Source: Neoceratodus forsteri (Eukaryota; Chordata; Ceratodontiformes; Ceratodontidae). Taken from it: a DNA stretch of 64,000 bases. The DNA is taken from NCBI GenBank assembly GCA_016271365.2, contig JADMNL010000022.1, positions 219,518,501 to 219,582,500 of the forward strand, written 5' to 3'. Below the pieces are notes generated by a model. The model made no database searches and was not told the DNA's origin. It saw only the letters and a program-made list of their open reading frames with translations. Positions 9,961-20,589 of the stretch are shown piece by piece. The position numbers were made by a program, and so were the translations under genes. Each line of letters starts with the position of its first letter. The first letter of the stretch is position 1.

Positions 9961-10800
9961 ATAGAAATATATGAACAGGGATAAGACACCAGTGAGCAAA
10001 ACTCATGTTCACGGCGATCCCTGTTACATATTTCATATTTCACATAAATACATTAAAACACTGCATACAGGCAATAATATCAGGTAAACAATTATTACAA
10101 GACAGTAGTAACCACATACAAACTGTTCACATAGAGCTTCCTTAAATATTCTAAGAATAACTGAGGAGCATTTTCTCCCATTGGAAACCCAGGTTATAAT
10201 TTGCCATTATAACTCGCGGGTTATAACGGCAAACACGCACCGGGTTTCTGATGCTCCATGCATGCGCCTGCTTCCACACTCTCCACTAACCATGGCACAG
10301 GACAGCTGCCGTGACTTCAGCACTATGTTGTACCCTGGACTCTACACCGCCATGAGTCGGTGGTAAGTCATTTAAAAAAAAAATAAACTTGCCTACTTGC
10401 CTTCTGTGCTAAATAAAAAAAAAAGGTTTCGGGACCCGCGCTTCCTCCACTCCTATTGACTTGCTTCCTCCACACCAAGTACCACAGTTTTATTTTATGC
10501 AATTGCTTTGGTGAGTTAAGCTCCCAGCAATTATATAAAAATAAAACAATTAAGAATGTTTAACTGAGTTTTTCACATACCCTCGGTGTTGGATGCTTTT
10601 TAAACCCCTTGAGCTTCACTCTCGGGGGTTTATGTAGCATCCAACACCTCGGGTGTGTGTAAAAACTCAAACACACAGCCCCATGCATTATTCTATATAG
10701 TATACATATGCAATAAGAGCATAACAAACAAACTACATTTAAACATGGAGACAATTGCACATGGTACAGGAGTGCTAGAAAAGGGTATCTAATGCCCATA
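9961..10800. mobile_element. Composite insertion splitting the LINE, with a strong hairpin at 10567-10675
   Basis: This block lies between two collinear halves of the LINE. It contains a GC-richer part at 10180-10470 with the inverted words 'TTATAACTCGCGGGTTATAA'. It also contains a long hairpin: 'GAGTTTTTCACATACCCTCG' near 10567 is complementary to the 10650-10672 region, with arms of about 45 bp around a short loop near 10615. No coding sequence is recognisable; the 61- and 79-codon ORFs are not convincing. Confidence 0.6.
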
Positions 10801-11245
10801 TGGTTTATGATTTTAACTCAAGACAAGGACCTTCTTTTGAACTTAATGTTTGCCACAGAGGATATCTATATGATTAATAAAGCAGCAGAGTATTTAGTAA
10901 CTATAAACAAAATTTGTCTTAGAAAATGATTTCAATTGGCTTGAATTAGGTATCTTGGTGGGGTGTAATGATCATCTGTCAGCTAATTTTCAGTTTATCA
11001 ATATAGTGCACATGCATAAGGATTTCAGTCCACTGGAGAGTTCAAAAATTAGAAAAATCTCTATGATGAATGATGTCTTTCATGTACATTTTCTATAACC
11101 TAGAACCTCATCAGAATTAGGATGTTTTATCTTTATATCATGTGTTTTATATGCTCATGTTATTTATCTATGAATGTATATTTGTTTATGTATACTTTGT
11201 AATGGCTGTGTCCGAACAACTAATAAAACTGAACTGAACTACTAG
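10800..11245 (+). pseudogene. Non-LTR retrotransposon ORF2 end and 3' tail (second part)
   Basis: From about 10810 the plus-strand translation gives a typical LINE ORF2 end: 'LLLNLMFATEDIYM', then 'AAEYLVTINKICLRK' and a stop. A non-coding stretch follows and then a 3' tail ending in 'AATAAAACTGAACTGAACT' near 11222-11241. It continues the fragment at 9000-9960. The short direct repeats at the tail (TGAAC) are as in several LINE clades. Confidence 0.6.
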
Positions 11246-11677
11246 GGAGGAGTGTGCCTTTAAAATGCAGCATGTGCAATAAGTGTTAGTGTCTAATCAC
11301 TCCCCTTGTAGCTTTCAGGGTGTTAGCAGAATCTTGAAAAGTGAAGACCTGAGTTGTGTTGATGGGGTGGGCTGGGTACATGGCCTGCTGAGTTAAGGCC
11401 AGAGCCCTTAATGCTCTGTGGCACTTTGTCCTGATTTCTGCGGCAGGGCTGTTAGAGTTCTGCAGTGGCATTTTCTGATTTCTGCAGCATGATTTATTTA
11501 TTTCTGTGGCAGAATACCGTCCTGCCTTTGGCTAAAATATGTGATGTCATCGATGACATCACATGCCGAGGATAGAGGAAGGGCTTCAGGATAAATAATA
11601 TGGGGAAGGGAGCCAGACACTATGGAAAAACTGTATACTTGAATGAAAATTCACCAAGACCAACAAATTCTGTGGAG
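11246..11677. other. No gene seen
   Basis: Non-coding spacer. An inverted word pair, 'ATGTGATGTCATCGATGACA' near 11539, forms a short perfect-looking palindrome (TGATGTCATCGATGACATCA). Confidence 0.5.
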
Positions 11678-11682
11678 ATATA

Positions 11683-11733
<51 letters not shown>
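11678..11733. repeat. TA microsatellite
   Basis: A long uninterrupted TA tract after a short TATATGTG variant. It produces the artefactual 'YIYIYI' frames on both strands. Confidence 0.95.
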
Positions 11734-11738
<5 letters not shown>

Positions 11739-11867
11739 AAATGGATCGGGACATTGTTGTTGCTCTATTGGATCCTGAGCATCACATGACCGTGCGTTAT
11801 ATCGAAGCGCGACCACACACCTGCACTTTTACCCCTCCAAAACAATTTTTACATTTTATAAGATAGA

Positions 11868-12012
11868 TAAACCACTCTGAGGTGTCTTGGTGGCGCTCTG
11901 ATATCACATGCGCCTTGGGCAGTTGATGCATGACGCTTGGGCCTTGTGCGCATAACGCACACCAAGGCATGCGCAAGTGATATCAAAGTGCCACCGCACA
12001 CCTCAGAGTGGT
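11868..12012. mobile_element. Foldback element, ~65-bp arms
   Basis: The left arm begins CCACTCTGAGGTG at 11870. The right arm is its complement, ending ...CACCTCAGAGTGG at 12011. The arms also pair through 'GATATCACATGCGC' (about 11899) and 'GCGCAAGTGATATC' (about 11972). The loop is short, so the whole unit is a near-palindrome. It is not coding. Confidence 0.8.
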
Positions 12013-12025
12013 ATATCTATTACAT

Positions 12026-12065
12026 AAATATATATATATATATATTATTTATTTATTTATTTATT
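12026..12065. repeat. TA then TTTA simple repeat at a LINE 3' end
   Basis: A TA tract followed by five or so TTTA units. On the minus strand this is the TAAA-type tail of the LINE at 12066-13797. Confidence 0.9.
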
Positions 12066-13797
12066 AGGTCAAAAGGTTCCACGTCAGGTTACAATTCAAA
12101 ACATAAGACTTGTATGTCAGATTACAAATTCAATACATAGGACAAGGTTACAAAAAGTGTAAGCTAAACAGAGTTACAAAGCATCTGAGAAACAAAACAA
12201 GTTTTGTAGGCTAGATTACAAGGAGATAGTAGATGAGGTGCAGAGAGGATACAGGACATGAGAGAGGAAGAGTAGAGGGGGCGGAGAGCTATGGAGGAGG
12301 AGCACAGCAAGAGGCATTGTCATAGACATAACATGGGGAAGTGCGTGCTAAGGGGTAGCCAAGTGCTAATAGGAGAGAGAGCTGCATAAGATTAGGGAAA
12401 TATTAATGAGGTCAGCTAGTGGAGGCAGTTGCAGGAGCTAGAGGCAGTGAGAGAGAGGCAGAGCCCTGATTTAAATGCACCTAGGGTAGGAGTGGAGGAG
12501 ATGTAACTGTTTAGACCATTTAGCTAGCTGGGCACCCTGTAGGCAAAAGATCTTTGACCTTGTGAGGTATGACAATGTAGAACCTGCAGGAGCTGTGATT
12601 CAGACCCCCTGGTTGAAGGGGGTGATTGCTAGGGTGCAGGAGTGCACACACTCCAGGGGGTGCAAGTCCCATAGTTATTCTCTTCGCTATGGTGCAGGTT
12701 AGGTACTTTATCTGATTGGTGAGTTGCAGCCATCCAGTTTGTGCATAGCGGTCGCATGTATGTGTGAGGTGGTGGGATCCAGTGAGAAGTCGTCAGGCCT
12801 TATTGAGGGAGGTGGATATGCGTCTAAGTGCAGTAGAGGGGGAAGAGCCTTATATGATAAGCCCATAGTCAATAATGGAGACAACAGAGCTCTGAACGGT
12901 GACACTCAGGGCTTCAGTGGTAAGATGCTGTCTATGCTGGAAGAGAAGGCCAAGGCGAGTATTTGCTGCTTTGGCTACAGAGTCATTGTGGGCACTGTAA
13001 GTTAGATGAAGGTCTAGAGTGATCCCAAGGTACTTAAAGGCTTGAACCTGTTCCAGGGTGACTCCATGACTGGTTTTGATGGATAGGGGGTGCAGCTTAT
13101 GCTTGTTATGAGAGCTGCTGAACATCATAGACTTTGTTTTCTTATTATTGTGGAGTCGATTGTGATTTGAGAACCAGTTTTCAACAGATGTAAAGCCAAG
13201 CTGAAGGTTGTCTTGTAGAGGCTTAGGATCCTTGTTGGTGGCAAGAATTACAGCATCATCTGCATAGAGGATGATTGTTTCGGAGCAAGAATTTAGAAGG
13301 GAGTTTAGGAACAAGCTGAATAGTAGGGGACCCAGAATTGATCCCTGGGGGACACCTGAGCGAACAGGCCTGGTATCAGAGAGGACATCTGCAATTTTTA
13401 CTCTTTGAGATCCATTCTCCAAGTAGCTTTTGAACCAGGCAGTGGAGTCGGGAAAGAGCCCAGCTTTCAGAAGTTGCACAAGCGGTAGGCGGAGATGGAC
13501 AGTGTTGAACGCCTTAGTCAGATCGATAAAGACGGACCCAATTAACTGACCATTGTCCAGTGAGCTGTGAAGAATGGCAGAGAATTTCAGTAGGGCAGAT
13601 GAGGTGCTATGTCCTTTCCTGAAGCCATGTTGTTGTGAGCACAGGATATTGTATTTGTCCAAGAAATCTGTGAGTTGATCTGCTGCACTACGTTCAAGGG
13701 CCTTGGAGAGGGGTGGCAATATAGAGATCGGACGGTAGTTTTCATGAGTGGCCCTGTCACCACTTTTATGAACAGGGGTAACAGTGGCAACAGTATT
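12066..13797 (-). mobile_element. LINE with long open RT frame, 5'-truncated at a TA repeat (jockey/CR1/L2 supergroup)
   Basis: On the minus strand an open RT frame runs without a stop from about 13790 to 12850 (289 codons from the first Met, and open further upstream). It shows 'NYRPISILPPLSKALER', 'QQHGFRKGHSTSSALLKF' and 'FIDLTKAFNTVH' (catalytic Asp block). 'SGVPQGSILGPLLFSLFLN' and 'IILYADDAVILAT' (catalytic ADD) follow, then 'FKYLGITLDLHLTY'. A stop ends it at 12850. The 3' UTR continues to a TAAA tail at 12026-12065. It has no endonuclease, so it is 5'-truncated, exactly at the TA microsatellite at 13798. The intact RT core suggests a fairly young insertion. It resembles the copy at 15370-18970. 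Confidence 0.85.
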
Positions 13798-13801
13798 TAT
13801 A

Positions 13802-13848
<47 letters not shown>

Positions 13849-13888
13849 GTATATATATATATACAGTATATATATATATATATATATT
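13798..13888. repeat. TA/CACA microsatellite
   Basis: Two TA tracts separated by a TACACACAGT word and a TACAG word. It marks the 5' truncation point of the LINE. Confidence 0.95.
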
Positions 13889-14229
13889 GGATACATAATG
13901 GGCATGAGTTTGATATGGAAAATACTTTCACTCCTCTAGAATGACCTCTGAATACTCACGAGTGGCAAAGTCACGAGTGAGGTTTCATAGGTCACTGTAC
14001 AGGACTGAACATATTTCCCATATCACATGAGTGCACATCATGTATCCTATTTATACAATGGGGGCCTCATTGTTGCAAAATGTACAATTGCATGACTTTG
14101 CTTGGGTTTAGCTCGGGTTTCTGGGGTGTAATAAATGGCATTTATTTTAACTCTGCTGATGTCATCAGGATTTATTTCACTGCAGTGAAAGTGACTTGAT
14201 TTATCTCACTGGAATATGTCTCACCCCAT

Positions 14230-14264
<35 letters not shown>

Positions 14265-14480
14265 TCTGGCATGATGCAAAATGTGGAAAATTCCACAGCT
14301 GTGGAATTGCAGAATTCCAGTGGTCTTAGTTATAGCACAGTGGTCAAAGTTTAGAAATGAAAAGGAAGGACCAGGCCGTCTGGTGTATCAAGAAATAGTA
14401 CTGGGTCAATACTGCGCATATAAGACAGCGCAGTATTAACAGCACTGTATAGTGAGTACCTGGGTTTACAGTGATGGGTA
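13889..14480. other. No gene; includes TA microsatellite 14232-14262
   Basis: Non-coding spacer with a TA tract at 14232-14262. Short inverted words such as CACTGCAGTG near 14179 and TTCCACAGCTGTGGAA near 14290 are present. Nothing is recognisable in the ORFs. Confidence 0.5.
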
Positions 14481-14499
14481 AAACAATGGTAGGGGAATA

Positions 14500-14800
14500 C
14501 CGCTACCCCTGTCACTGCATACAGAACAGGAGGGTGGAGAATTTGCCATGTGCTGAGTGCCTGGTCGAGCCGCTGCCATGGAGGAGTGGTTAGGGCACCA
14601 GCACATGGTGCAGTCGGGAAATCTGGGGCCATGGTTTGGTCCCCCCCAGGTCTCCCCTGCTACAACATTTTGCCATGATTTAAAAAAAAAATAACAAAAA
14701 CAAAAACTACCACATCCCAGGTTTCTCCCCATCCCTGAGGTCCCCCCTCCCCCGGAGTTAGTTATTTAAGTTCCAGGGGGCATGGGGGGCAAGCCCCCCA
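14500..14800 (+). mobile_element. Probable tRNA-derived SINE
   Basis: 'GGAGGAGTGGTTAGGGCACC' near 14580 resembles a Pol III A box, and 'GCCATGGTTTGGTCCCC' near 14630 a decayed B box. An A-rich run (14680-14706) follows. The block is GC-rich relative to its surroundings. It is similar in style to, but not clearly the same family as, the SINE at 36265. Confidence 0.45.
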
Positions 14801-15019
14801 CAAAAAAACATGAATACCCATTGTTTCCAATTAGTGAGGTGCACAGAACAGGTCAGTGTTTTGCCTGACTTTGTTTTTGTCTGGCACTGTTTCGCTGTGG
14901 CTTTTTTAGCCATGCTGTTTTGACTTGCATTGGAATGACCCCATGCCTCAAGGAACTAGGCACTGGAAGTGGCTTTCAGTCAGTGGTGGTGGGGAAGCTA
15001 CTCCACAGATTGCAAATTT

Positions 15020-15365
15020 AGATGAGAAAAAATGATTCTGTGGGTGAACCCATTCAATTGGGGGGATTTACCCCTTATATCCTTGGCTCTGCCACTTTTC
15101 AGACCGTTCCACTACCAATGAGTTTGGTACTAGAATGCAAAATGGAGGAGAAGGGCTTAGGAATCATTATATCCAATAACTGCAAATCCACAGCACACTG
15201 TAACAGAGTTGTGAATAGGCAAATAGGATGCTGGGATGTATGGGGGTAATAAGTAAAAAAAGAAGAGAATTAATCCTTCTTCGTTATACAACATTAGTAA
15301 GGCTGCTTCTAGAGTACCACACAAGATTCTGGAGTCCTCACCTTAAAAAGCTTCGAAAATCGTTA
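15020..15365 (+). pseudogene. CR1 LINE ORF2 C-terminal part, piece 1 of a split copy
   Basis: The plus-strand translation has the CR1 C-terminal signature 'EEKGLGIIISNNCKSTAH' (about 15155), then a degenerate 'RLLLEYHTRFWSPHLKKL' (about 15305-15350). Homology breaks at about 15365, where an unrelated LINE starts. It resumes after that LINE at 18972, and again after the DIRS element at 24950. It may be the 3' continuation of the CR1 piece ending at 8880, because no CR1 block is clearly duplicated between them. Confidence 0.7.
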
Positions 15366-15540
15366 GGGATACCTACTGCACCTAGTTTCCTTACAGGGTC
15401 ATAATGTGCCTCATTATTCATCCATCTCTTTGTCTTCCTTCTGGTACGTGCAGGTGACATTGTGCTCAACCCTGGGCCCTCAAGCCCTGCTCTGTCTTTT
15501 AACTCCCATCTTGGCTTTCCAACCTCACCTCATAGATCTC

Positions 15541-16316
15541 ATGAATGCCAATACCGCTTCCCAGAACCCGACTAAAGGTCTCAAAATAGCCCACATGAAT
15601 ATCAGTAGCATATATCCAAAAATGGCTGAATTGGAAGCTTAGGTGCTTCAGAAGTCCCGCGACATTCTATGCATCATTCAGTCATGGCTTAAGTCAGCCA
15701 ATAAACAGCATGAGGCAGCACTACCTGGTTTCAGCTGCTTTAGGAAGGACAGATTGGGGAGAAGAGCTGGAGAGGTTCTTATATACACTCGCTATGACCT
15801 GGACACCATTGAACTGCCTGAATTGGGCTCTGGACCCCCTGCTACTGAATCCTTATTCCTAACCTTGACTCTTGGCACAGTTAAGAAGTTAATTATTGGG
15901 TGTGTATATCTTCCCCCAACAAGGCTGTTGCTGACCTTCTCCCATTCCTAACCTCCCTTGCTAATCTCCCACACCATGACCTAGTACTATGTGGGCACTA
16001 TAATAATGATTGTCTCAACCCTGCTGCTGGCAAGTTGCACTCTACATTAGCTGATCTGAACCTAATACAACACATTCAGGACCCTACACACCTCAATAAC
16101 AAGTCTGGAAAACATACCTTATTGGACTGGATGGCCACGAACTGCCCCCTCAAAGTCAGTGTGGGTGTGCTTTCGGACTGCATAAGCGATCACTCCCCCA
16201 CCTTCTGCGTATGGAGAAACAGTTGCCCTAACCCTCCACCTAAAATCTCACTTGTCCATGATATGTCGAAGCTAGATGTCAACAATTTCCTTGCCTCCAT
16301 CGACAGTACTGACTGA
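15541..16316 (+). pseudogene. LINE ORF2 APE endonuclease domain
   Basis: The frame begins around 15541 with 'GLKIAHMNISSIYPKMAELE', the Asn-containing first motif of APE endonucleases. A TAG stop follows at about 15640. 'SCFRKDRLGRRAGEVLIYTR' and 'IIGCVYLPP' follow, then a frameshift near 15930. The second frame has 'VLCGHYNNDCLNP', where the family normally has G-D-F-N; the Asp is replaced by His. Near the end 'DCISDHSPTFCVW' keeps the catalytic SDH block. With a stop, a frameshift and a changed metal-site residue this domain cannot be active as it stands. Confidence 0.8.
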
Positions 16317-16656
16317 AGACCTATTAAGACTTTCCCGAATATCAATCAAGCCTTGGATTTTTTTGTGTCCACCTTCACCAGGATAGTCAATAGCCATGCC
16401 CTGCTAAAAAATGTAGATCCAAAGGTATCAAGGCCCCTTGGCTCAGTAGGGACCTAAGGGCCCTAATTTCCTCTCAGTGACGTGCATGGCGATCCTACAA
16501 AAAAAGCGGCTCACCGCAGGACTGGCAAATCTATAGGCAACTCTATGTAACAAATGCAAAAACTAGCTTCATAAAGTCAAATGCCACCATTTCAAATTCC
16601 TTCAAGCAGATCACCTTTGTAACCCCAAGGAGTTCTGAAAGCAGATCAATGCTCTG

Positions 16657-18208
16657 ATGAAAGGTAAAGATGCTGAACCCCCGAGCTCCATCTCTGCTGA
16701 GGGTGTTATCCTCACTGACTCCCCGTCTATTGCTGCTGACTTTAATGTCTTCTTTACAGATCTACACAAGTACACCTCACAATTCCATACTTCTCCTGTG
16801 GCACCCTCAGTACCATCCTCTATGGAGGAAGTTGAGACTAGACCTCCATTTCACTTAAAACTGGCCACGCACAATGAAGTCCAGAGACTTCTTGCCAACT
16901 TGAAGGTCAAGAGCCCTCCTGGTCACGACTCCTGGGAACCTAAATTGCTCAAGATGGGAGCTCCAGCCCTTGCTCGCCTGGTTAGAGACCTATTTAATCA
17001 TTCCTTCTTGACTAGTACCATTCCTGACAAATGGAAGGTAGCCATTGTTGTACCGGTAAATAAAGGTGGACCCAACACTATTGTTGAGAACTTTAGACTG
17101 ATCACCATCCTTTGCCCCTTGGCCAAAATACAGGAGCACATCATCTATAACCACCTTTGGGACTACCTGGATCACCATAGTCTGCTTTCACCTTTCCAAC
17201 ATGGCTTCAGAAGACACCACAGCACCCTCATGGCACTGCTAAAGGTAACCTCAGACATCTACCAAGCCTGGGACCAAGGTTCTGCCACTGGTGCCATCTT
17301 TGTCGACCTTACAAAAGCATTTGACCTGGTGAATCATAGTTTCCTGCTCCAGCAGCTCCGAGATATTCACCTTAACTCCACTGCCCTCCACTGAGTCCAT
17401 AGTTATCGCTCCTCCCATTCTCAAAGGGTCAAGTGGGCTGGCTGTTCCTCTGAATTTAGACCCATAACTCATGGGGTCCCACAGGGCTCCGTATTTGGTC
17501 CTTTATTGTTCTCACTTTTCACCAATGAATTACCCAACAACTGTTGAGGGGCTGCTGTGCATCTCTATGCAGATGATGCTATCATCTACCGCTCCGCTCC
17601 TGATGTTGCTTGGATTAACAGTGAACTCGCATGTGACTTTGCAGACCTTGAGGACTGGTTCATGCACAACCAGCTTGTCCTAAATCCAAAAGAGACAGAG
17701 TATGCTCTTCTCACATCTACCTCCCACCTCCCACCACCTCTCCCCTCTCTGTATTATCTCCCTCAATGGCAATGTTCTTGAGGCTGTCACTGCGTTCAAA
17801 TATCTGGGCATTACTCTGGATCCCTCTCTCTCCCTCACCACCCATGTCTCCACCGTAATCAAGACTATTAATCAAAAATGGGGTCTCCTCTATCATATCC
17901 TCCCTTTTCTCACCTCTACCTCTTGCCTTAAGATTGCCTCCTCTTTACTTCTTCCCCTTCTCACTCATGGGGCTTCCTTACTGCTCTCTTCAAATACATC
18001 CAATATGTCTCTTCTCACACAGGCATACCATAGGGTGGGAAGATTTGCCTTAGGGGTCAACTCCCACATCCACCATTGTAATGTCCTCGTATCTTTGGGC
18101 TGGTTGACTTATGAATCAAAATTGAGGCTCTCCACCTTGAGTTTCATGCACAGAGTAGTCCACAAATACACCCCCCTTGCCTCAGTGAGATTATCGACTG
18201 GAGACTAG
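16657..18208 (+). pseudogene. LINE ORF2 reverse transcriptase
   Basis: The first open frame (245 codons from 16657) covers the RT N-terminus: 'LANLKVKSPPGHDSWEPKLL', 'PDKWKVAIVVPV', 'NFRLITILCPLAKI', 'PFQHGFRRHHSTLMALL', then 'IFVDLTKAFDLVNH' with the first catalytic Asp. It ends with TGA at 17392. RT homology continues past it: 'THGVPQGSVFGPLLFSLF' near 17470, and 'VHLYADDAIIYRSAP' near 17558 with the catalytic ADD. A frameshift near 17700 leads into a third frame, 17702-18208, 'AFKYLGITLDPSLSLTTH'. At least one premature stop (17530 region) and two frameshifts are present. The catalytic residues are otherwise kept. Confidence 0.8.
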
Positions 18209-18971
18209 CTCCTTGGGCCCTCAGATCAGCCTCCCTCTTCTCCCAAAACCTAGTCTGCGGCTAGCTGTCACGTGTAAGGCCTTCTCCTTCACAGTGGTAA
18301 CAGACTGGAACTCTATACCCCCCTTAGTCCTGTCCTGCATCTCACTTCCTATGTTCCAGTCCAGTTTACTTGCCTTCCTTGCCTCCTCTGCAAAATGCAC
18401 CTGCTTCCATTGTTGACTATGCACCCCTGAGACTGCAGGTGGTTGACTGTCCACTAATAAGTCTGCAATTCAAAGCACCTTCTTGCGCCTTGGATAGCCA
18501 TTACAGTACCTCCTCTTTTTTCTCTTCACCTTAACCATAGTCCATCCCTATTTCACTCTGCTCTGCCTTTGCTCCTTTACCTGGTATCCAACTCCCCCTC
18601 CCTATTTACTTGTTTGCTGGTAATGGTTGCTGATGGTGCCTACACTTGATCATAGATAGGCATTGTATTTGTCTGAACTTGTGATATTCCCTATTCTGCA
18701 AAATGTTTCATGCTTTCTTACCTGCAAGCAATATCTGCTGATGGTGCCTCACTTGTGCATAGATATGCAATGTATATTTTGTATATAATTTTACCTTTTT
18801 TTCATTATACCTGACTATATGTACTTAGAATGCTTCTACTGTAATCTGTTTCTTTCTGTATCTGCTGTAACTGCCTTGTATTTGTATTGTTGTCTTACCC
18901 AGGTCGACCCTGAAAAAGGAACTGCTATTGTCTCAATGGTCTTATTCGGTTACCAAACTTCAAATAAATAA
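18209..18971 (+). other. LINE ORF2 end and 3' UTR
   Basis: The C-terminal residues of the RT frame continue to about 18416 ('VVTDWNSIPPLVL', which resembles a typical ORF2 end with W-N-S-I/L-P). Non-coding 3' UTR follows and ends in an ATAA tail. It holds the direct repeat 'CTGATGGTGCCT' at about 18631 and 18738. Confidence 0.65.
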
Positions 18972-19128
18972 ATAAGAAGAACTGTGATACAGTGGAGATA
19001 GGGCAGTGCAGAGTGATAAAAAGAATTCATGACCTAGGGGATATGACATACGAGGAGAGACTGGGGGATTTAGACTTGTATACACTTGAAAAAGGCAGAG
19101 AAAGAGGTGGCATGATTGTAACATACAA
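18972..19128 (+). pseudogene. CR1 LINE ORF2, piece 2 of the split copy
   Basis: The open plus frame 'RVIKRIHDLGDMTYEERL' to 'DLYTLEKGRERGGMIVTY' is the CR1 C-terminal motif (Y-E-E-R-L, then L-Y-T-L-E-K-R). It continues the protein from 15365 and is cut at about 19128 by the DIRS left terminal repeat. Confidence 0.85.
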
Positions 19129-19130
19129 TT

Positions 19131-19300
19131 CTCACCCCAGGAGTCCTTTAGCATCAGTAACTATAGCAGTTAGCTGGCTAGGTGCAACTGCTCTGGAGAT
19201 ATGCCTTTAAGATAATTAGGATAATAAGCTTAGGGCATCAGCCAATCAGAAAAGAGTAGGAAAATGTGCTGAGAGAGAGCAGCCTGAAGGGCTTCAGAAC
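19131..19300 (+). repeat. DIRS copy A left inverted terminal repeat
   Basis: Pairs with 24770-24950. Shared words include GAGTCCTTTAGCATCAGTAA, TGCCTTTAAGATAATTAGGA and GCATCAGCCAATCAGAAAAG with their complements on the right. The arm is about 160 bp. Confidence 0.9.
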
Positions 19301-19697
19301 TTTTTCTCCGCTGACTGAACAACACTGCCCCAGAGGTGTCTCTCAGCTTTCCTTGTTGACAGCCTTTTCTGCTTTCTCTCAGTAAAGTTTTCCTCACAGA
19401 CTTATTTTTAGAGTGTGCTGAGTATATTCTCTGGGGTTTTTAGTGGTTCCTCTTGGTTCCCGAGGACTGCTGTTTTCGGTCAGTTCCGCAGTTCCCCTGT
19501 GGTTCCCTCCACCTTATTTTATTTTTATTTTATGGCGTTATAGTGTTTTTGATGGTTCCTTTGCCATTTTAATCATGGTTTCCCTTTTCTTGAGGGAACC
19601 GATGATTTTGAAGGGGGTTTCTCTATTTTTTACCTCAGTAATCGCGGTTCCACACTGCAAGGGAACCGATTGTTTTTCTGCATTCTGACAGTCATTT

Positions 19698-20584
19698 ATG
19701 CATTCTCTGTGGATTGGCATGTTGGAGATCCCAAAAACTAAAAAGAAAACTGGACCTAAGGGTTTTAAAAGGTGTGTCAACTGTTACAAGATTTTGGCCA
19801 TAGCATATTCTCATAACCTGTGCCTTAGATGTTTAGGTCCAGATCATACTTGCTGTCTTTGCACCAAATTGTGTGAGAAAACTTTGAGAAACAGAGCAAA
19901 AAGACTTGAAAAATATATGGCTGAGGAAAAATCAAAGGCTATCAATGAAGCGCCATCAAAAAATAATAACAAAATTCAAACAGAGGTGCTGATGAAGCAT
20001 CCAAGTCCCAGCCTAAAAATAAAGCTTCCAAAGGAGCTGATGAAGTTCCTCCAAAATCAAAAACTAATAAGGGCACTGATGAAGTGTCTGTATTAAAAAG
20101 GAAGCATGATCAAGCTGTTGATGAAGTGGCTAAAAAGATGATTTGCAAAGACAAACATGCTCCTGTTCCTCCTGGGAAAGCCAATAGTGAGACAACAGGC
20201 AGCTTAAAACGTGAAGAAAAAACTAAACACACACAACCACAGACTGGGCAGGTGCTCCCATCTGTGCAAGACATGGCAAAAGCATGGCACATCTTTCAAA
20301 CCCTACAAAAGATGGGGTCTATGTATTCAGGTGCTGGTAAGCACTCTTACACAGTTCTGTCTTCTGGAGACTGTGAGGGTGATGTAGATGATGAAGAACA
20401 TTTTTATGATGCCCCTGACGTGCATTTAGAGGGCCTAGAACCTGATATGTCCCCTGACCCTCATTTTGGGGCTTCCCCTGCTGACCAGGAGAATCCCTCC
20501 TCTATGCTTACATTTATTAAAAATATGCTAGACACCCTGGACCTCCCTACACAGGAGTCTAACCAGAATGAGGACGTGGACTAA
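19698..20584 (+). pseudogene. DIRS copy A gag-like ORF
   Basis: The N-terminal frame (19698-20096) has a Cys-rich head, 'CVNCYKILAIAYSHNLCLRC' then 'GPDHTCCLCTKLC', as seen in DIRS gag-like proteins where it is a putative zinc-binding cluster. A Lys-rich middle follows. A frameshift near 20090 moves the reading into a second frame (to 20584) with 'MAKAWHIFQTLQKMGSMYSG' and an acidic tail ('DCEGDVDDEEHFYDAPD'). That frame ends with a stop at 20582-20584. The decayed copy B keeps the same order of motifs. The exact function of DIRS ORF1 is not established; packaging by analogy to Gag is inference. Confidence 0.75.
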
Positions 20585-20589
20585 GATTA

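Larger units (their letters stand above)
15370..18971 (+). mobile_element. Near full-length LINE (endonuclease + RT) inserted into CR1
   Basis: A ~3.6-kb plus-strand element with an endonuclease region (about 15550-16310), an RT region (16650-18200) and a 3' tail ending in AAATAAATAAATAA at 18961-18974. It is flanked by the two halves of a CR1 ORF that read on from one side to the other ('HLKKL' before; 'RVIKRIHDLGDMTYEERL' after). Endonuclease and RT are each broken by stops and frameshifts (details in separate entries). The RT matches the minus-strand copy at 12066-13797, with the same 'DLTKAFD' and 'LYADDA' signatures, so both belong to one clade of the jockey/CR1/L2 supergroup. Confidence 0.8.

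Noticed and set aside
11600..11866. ORFs with long Tyr-Ile repeats
   Set aside because: Artefact of the TA microsatellite.
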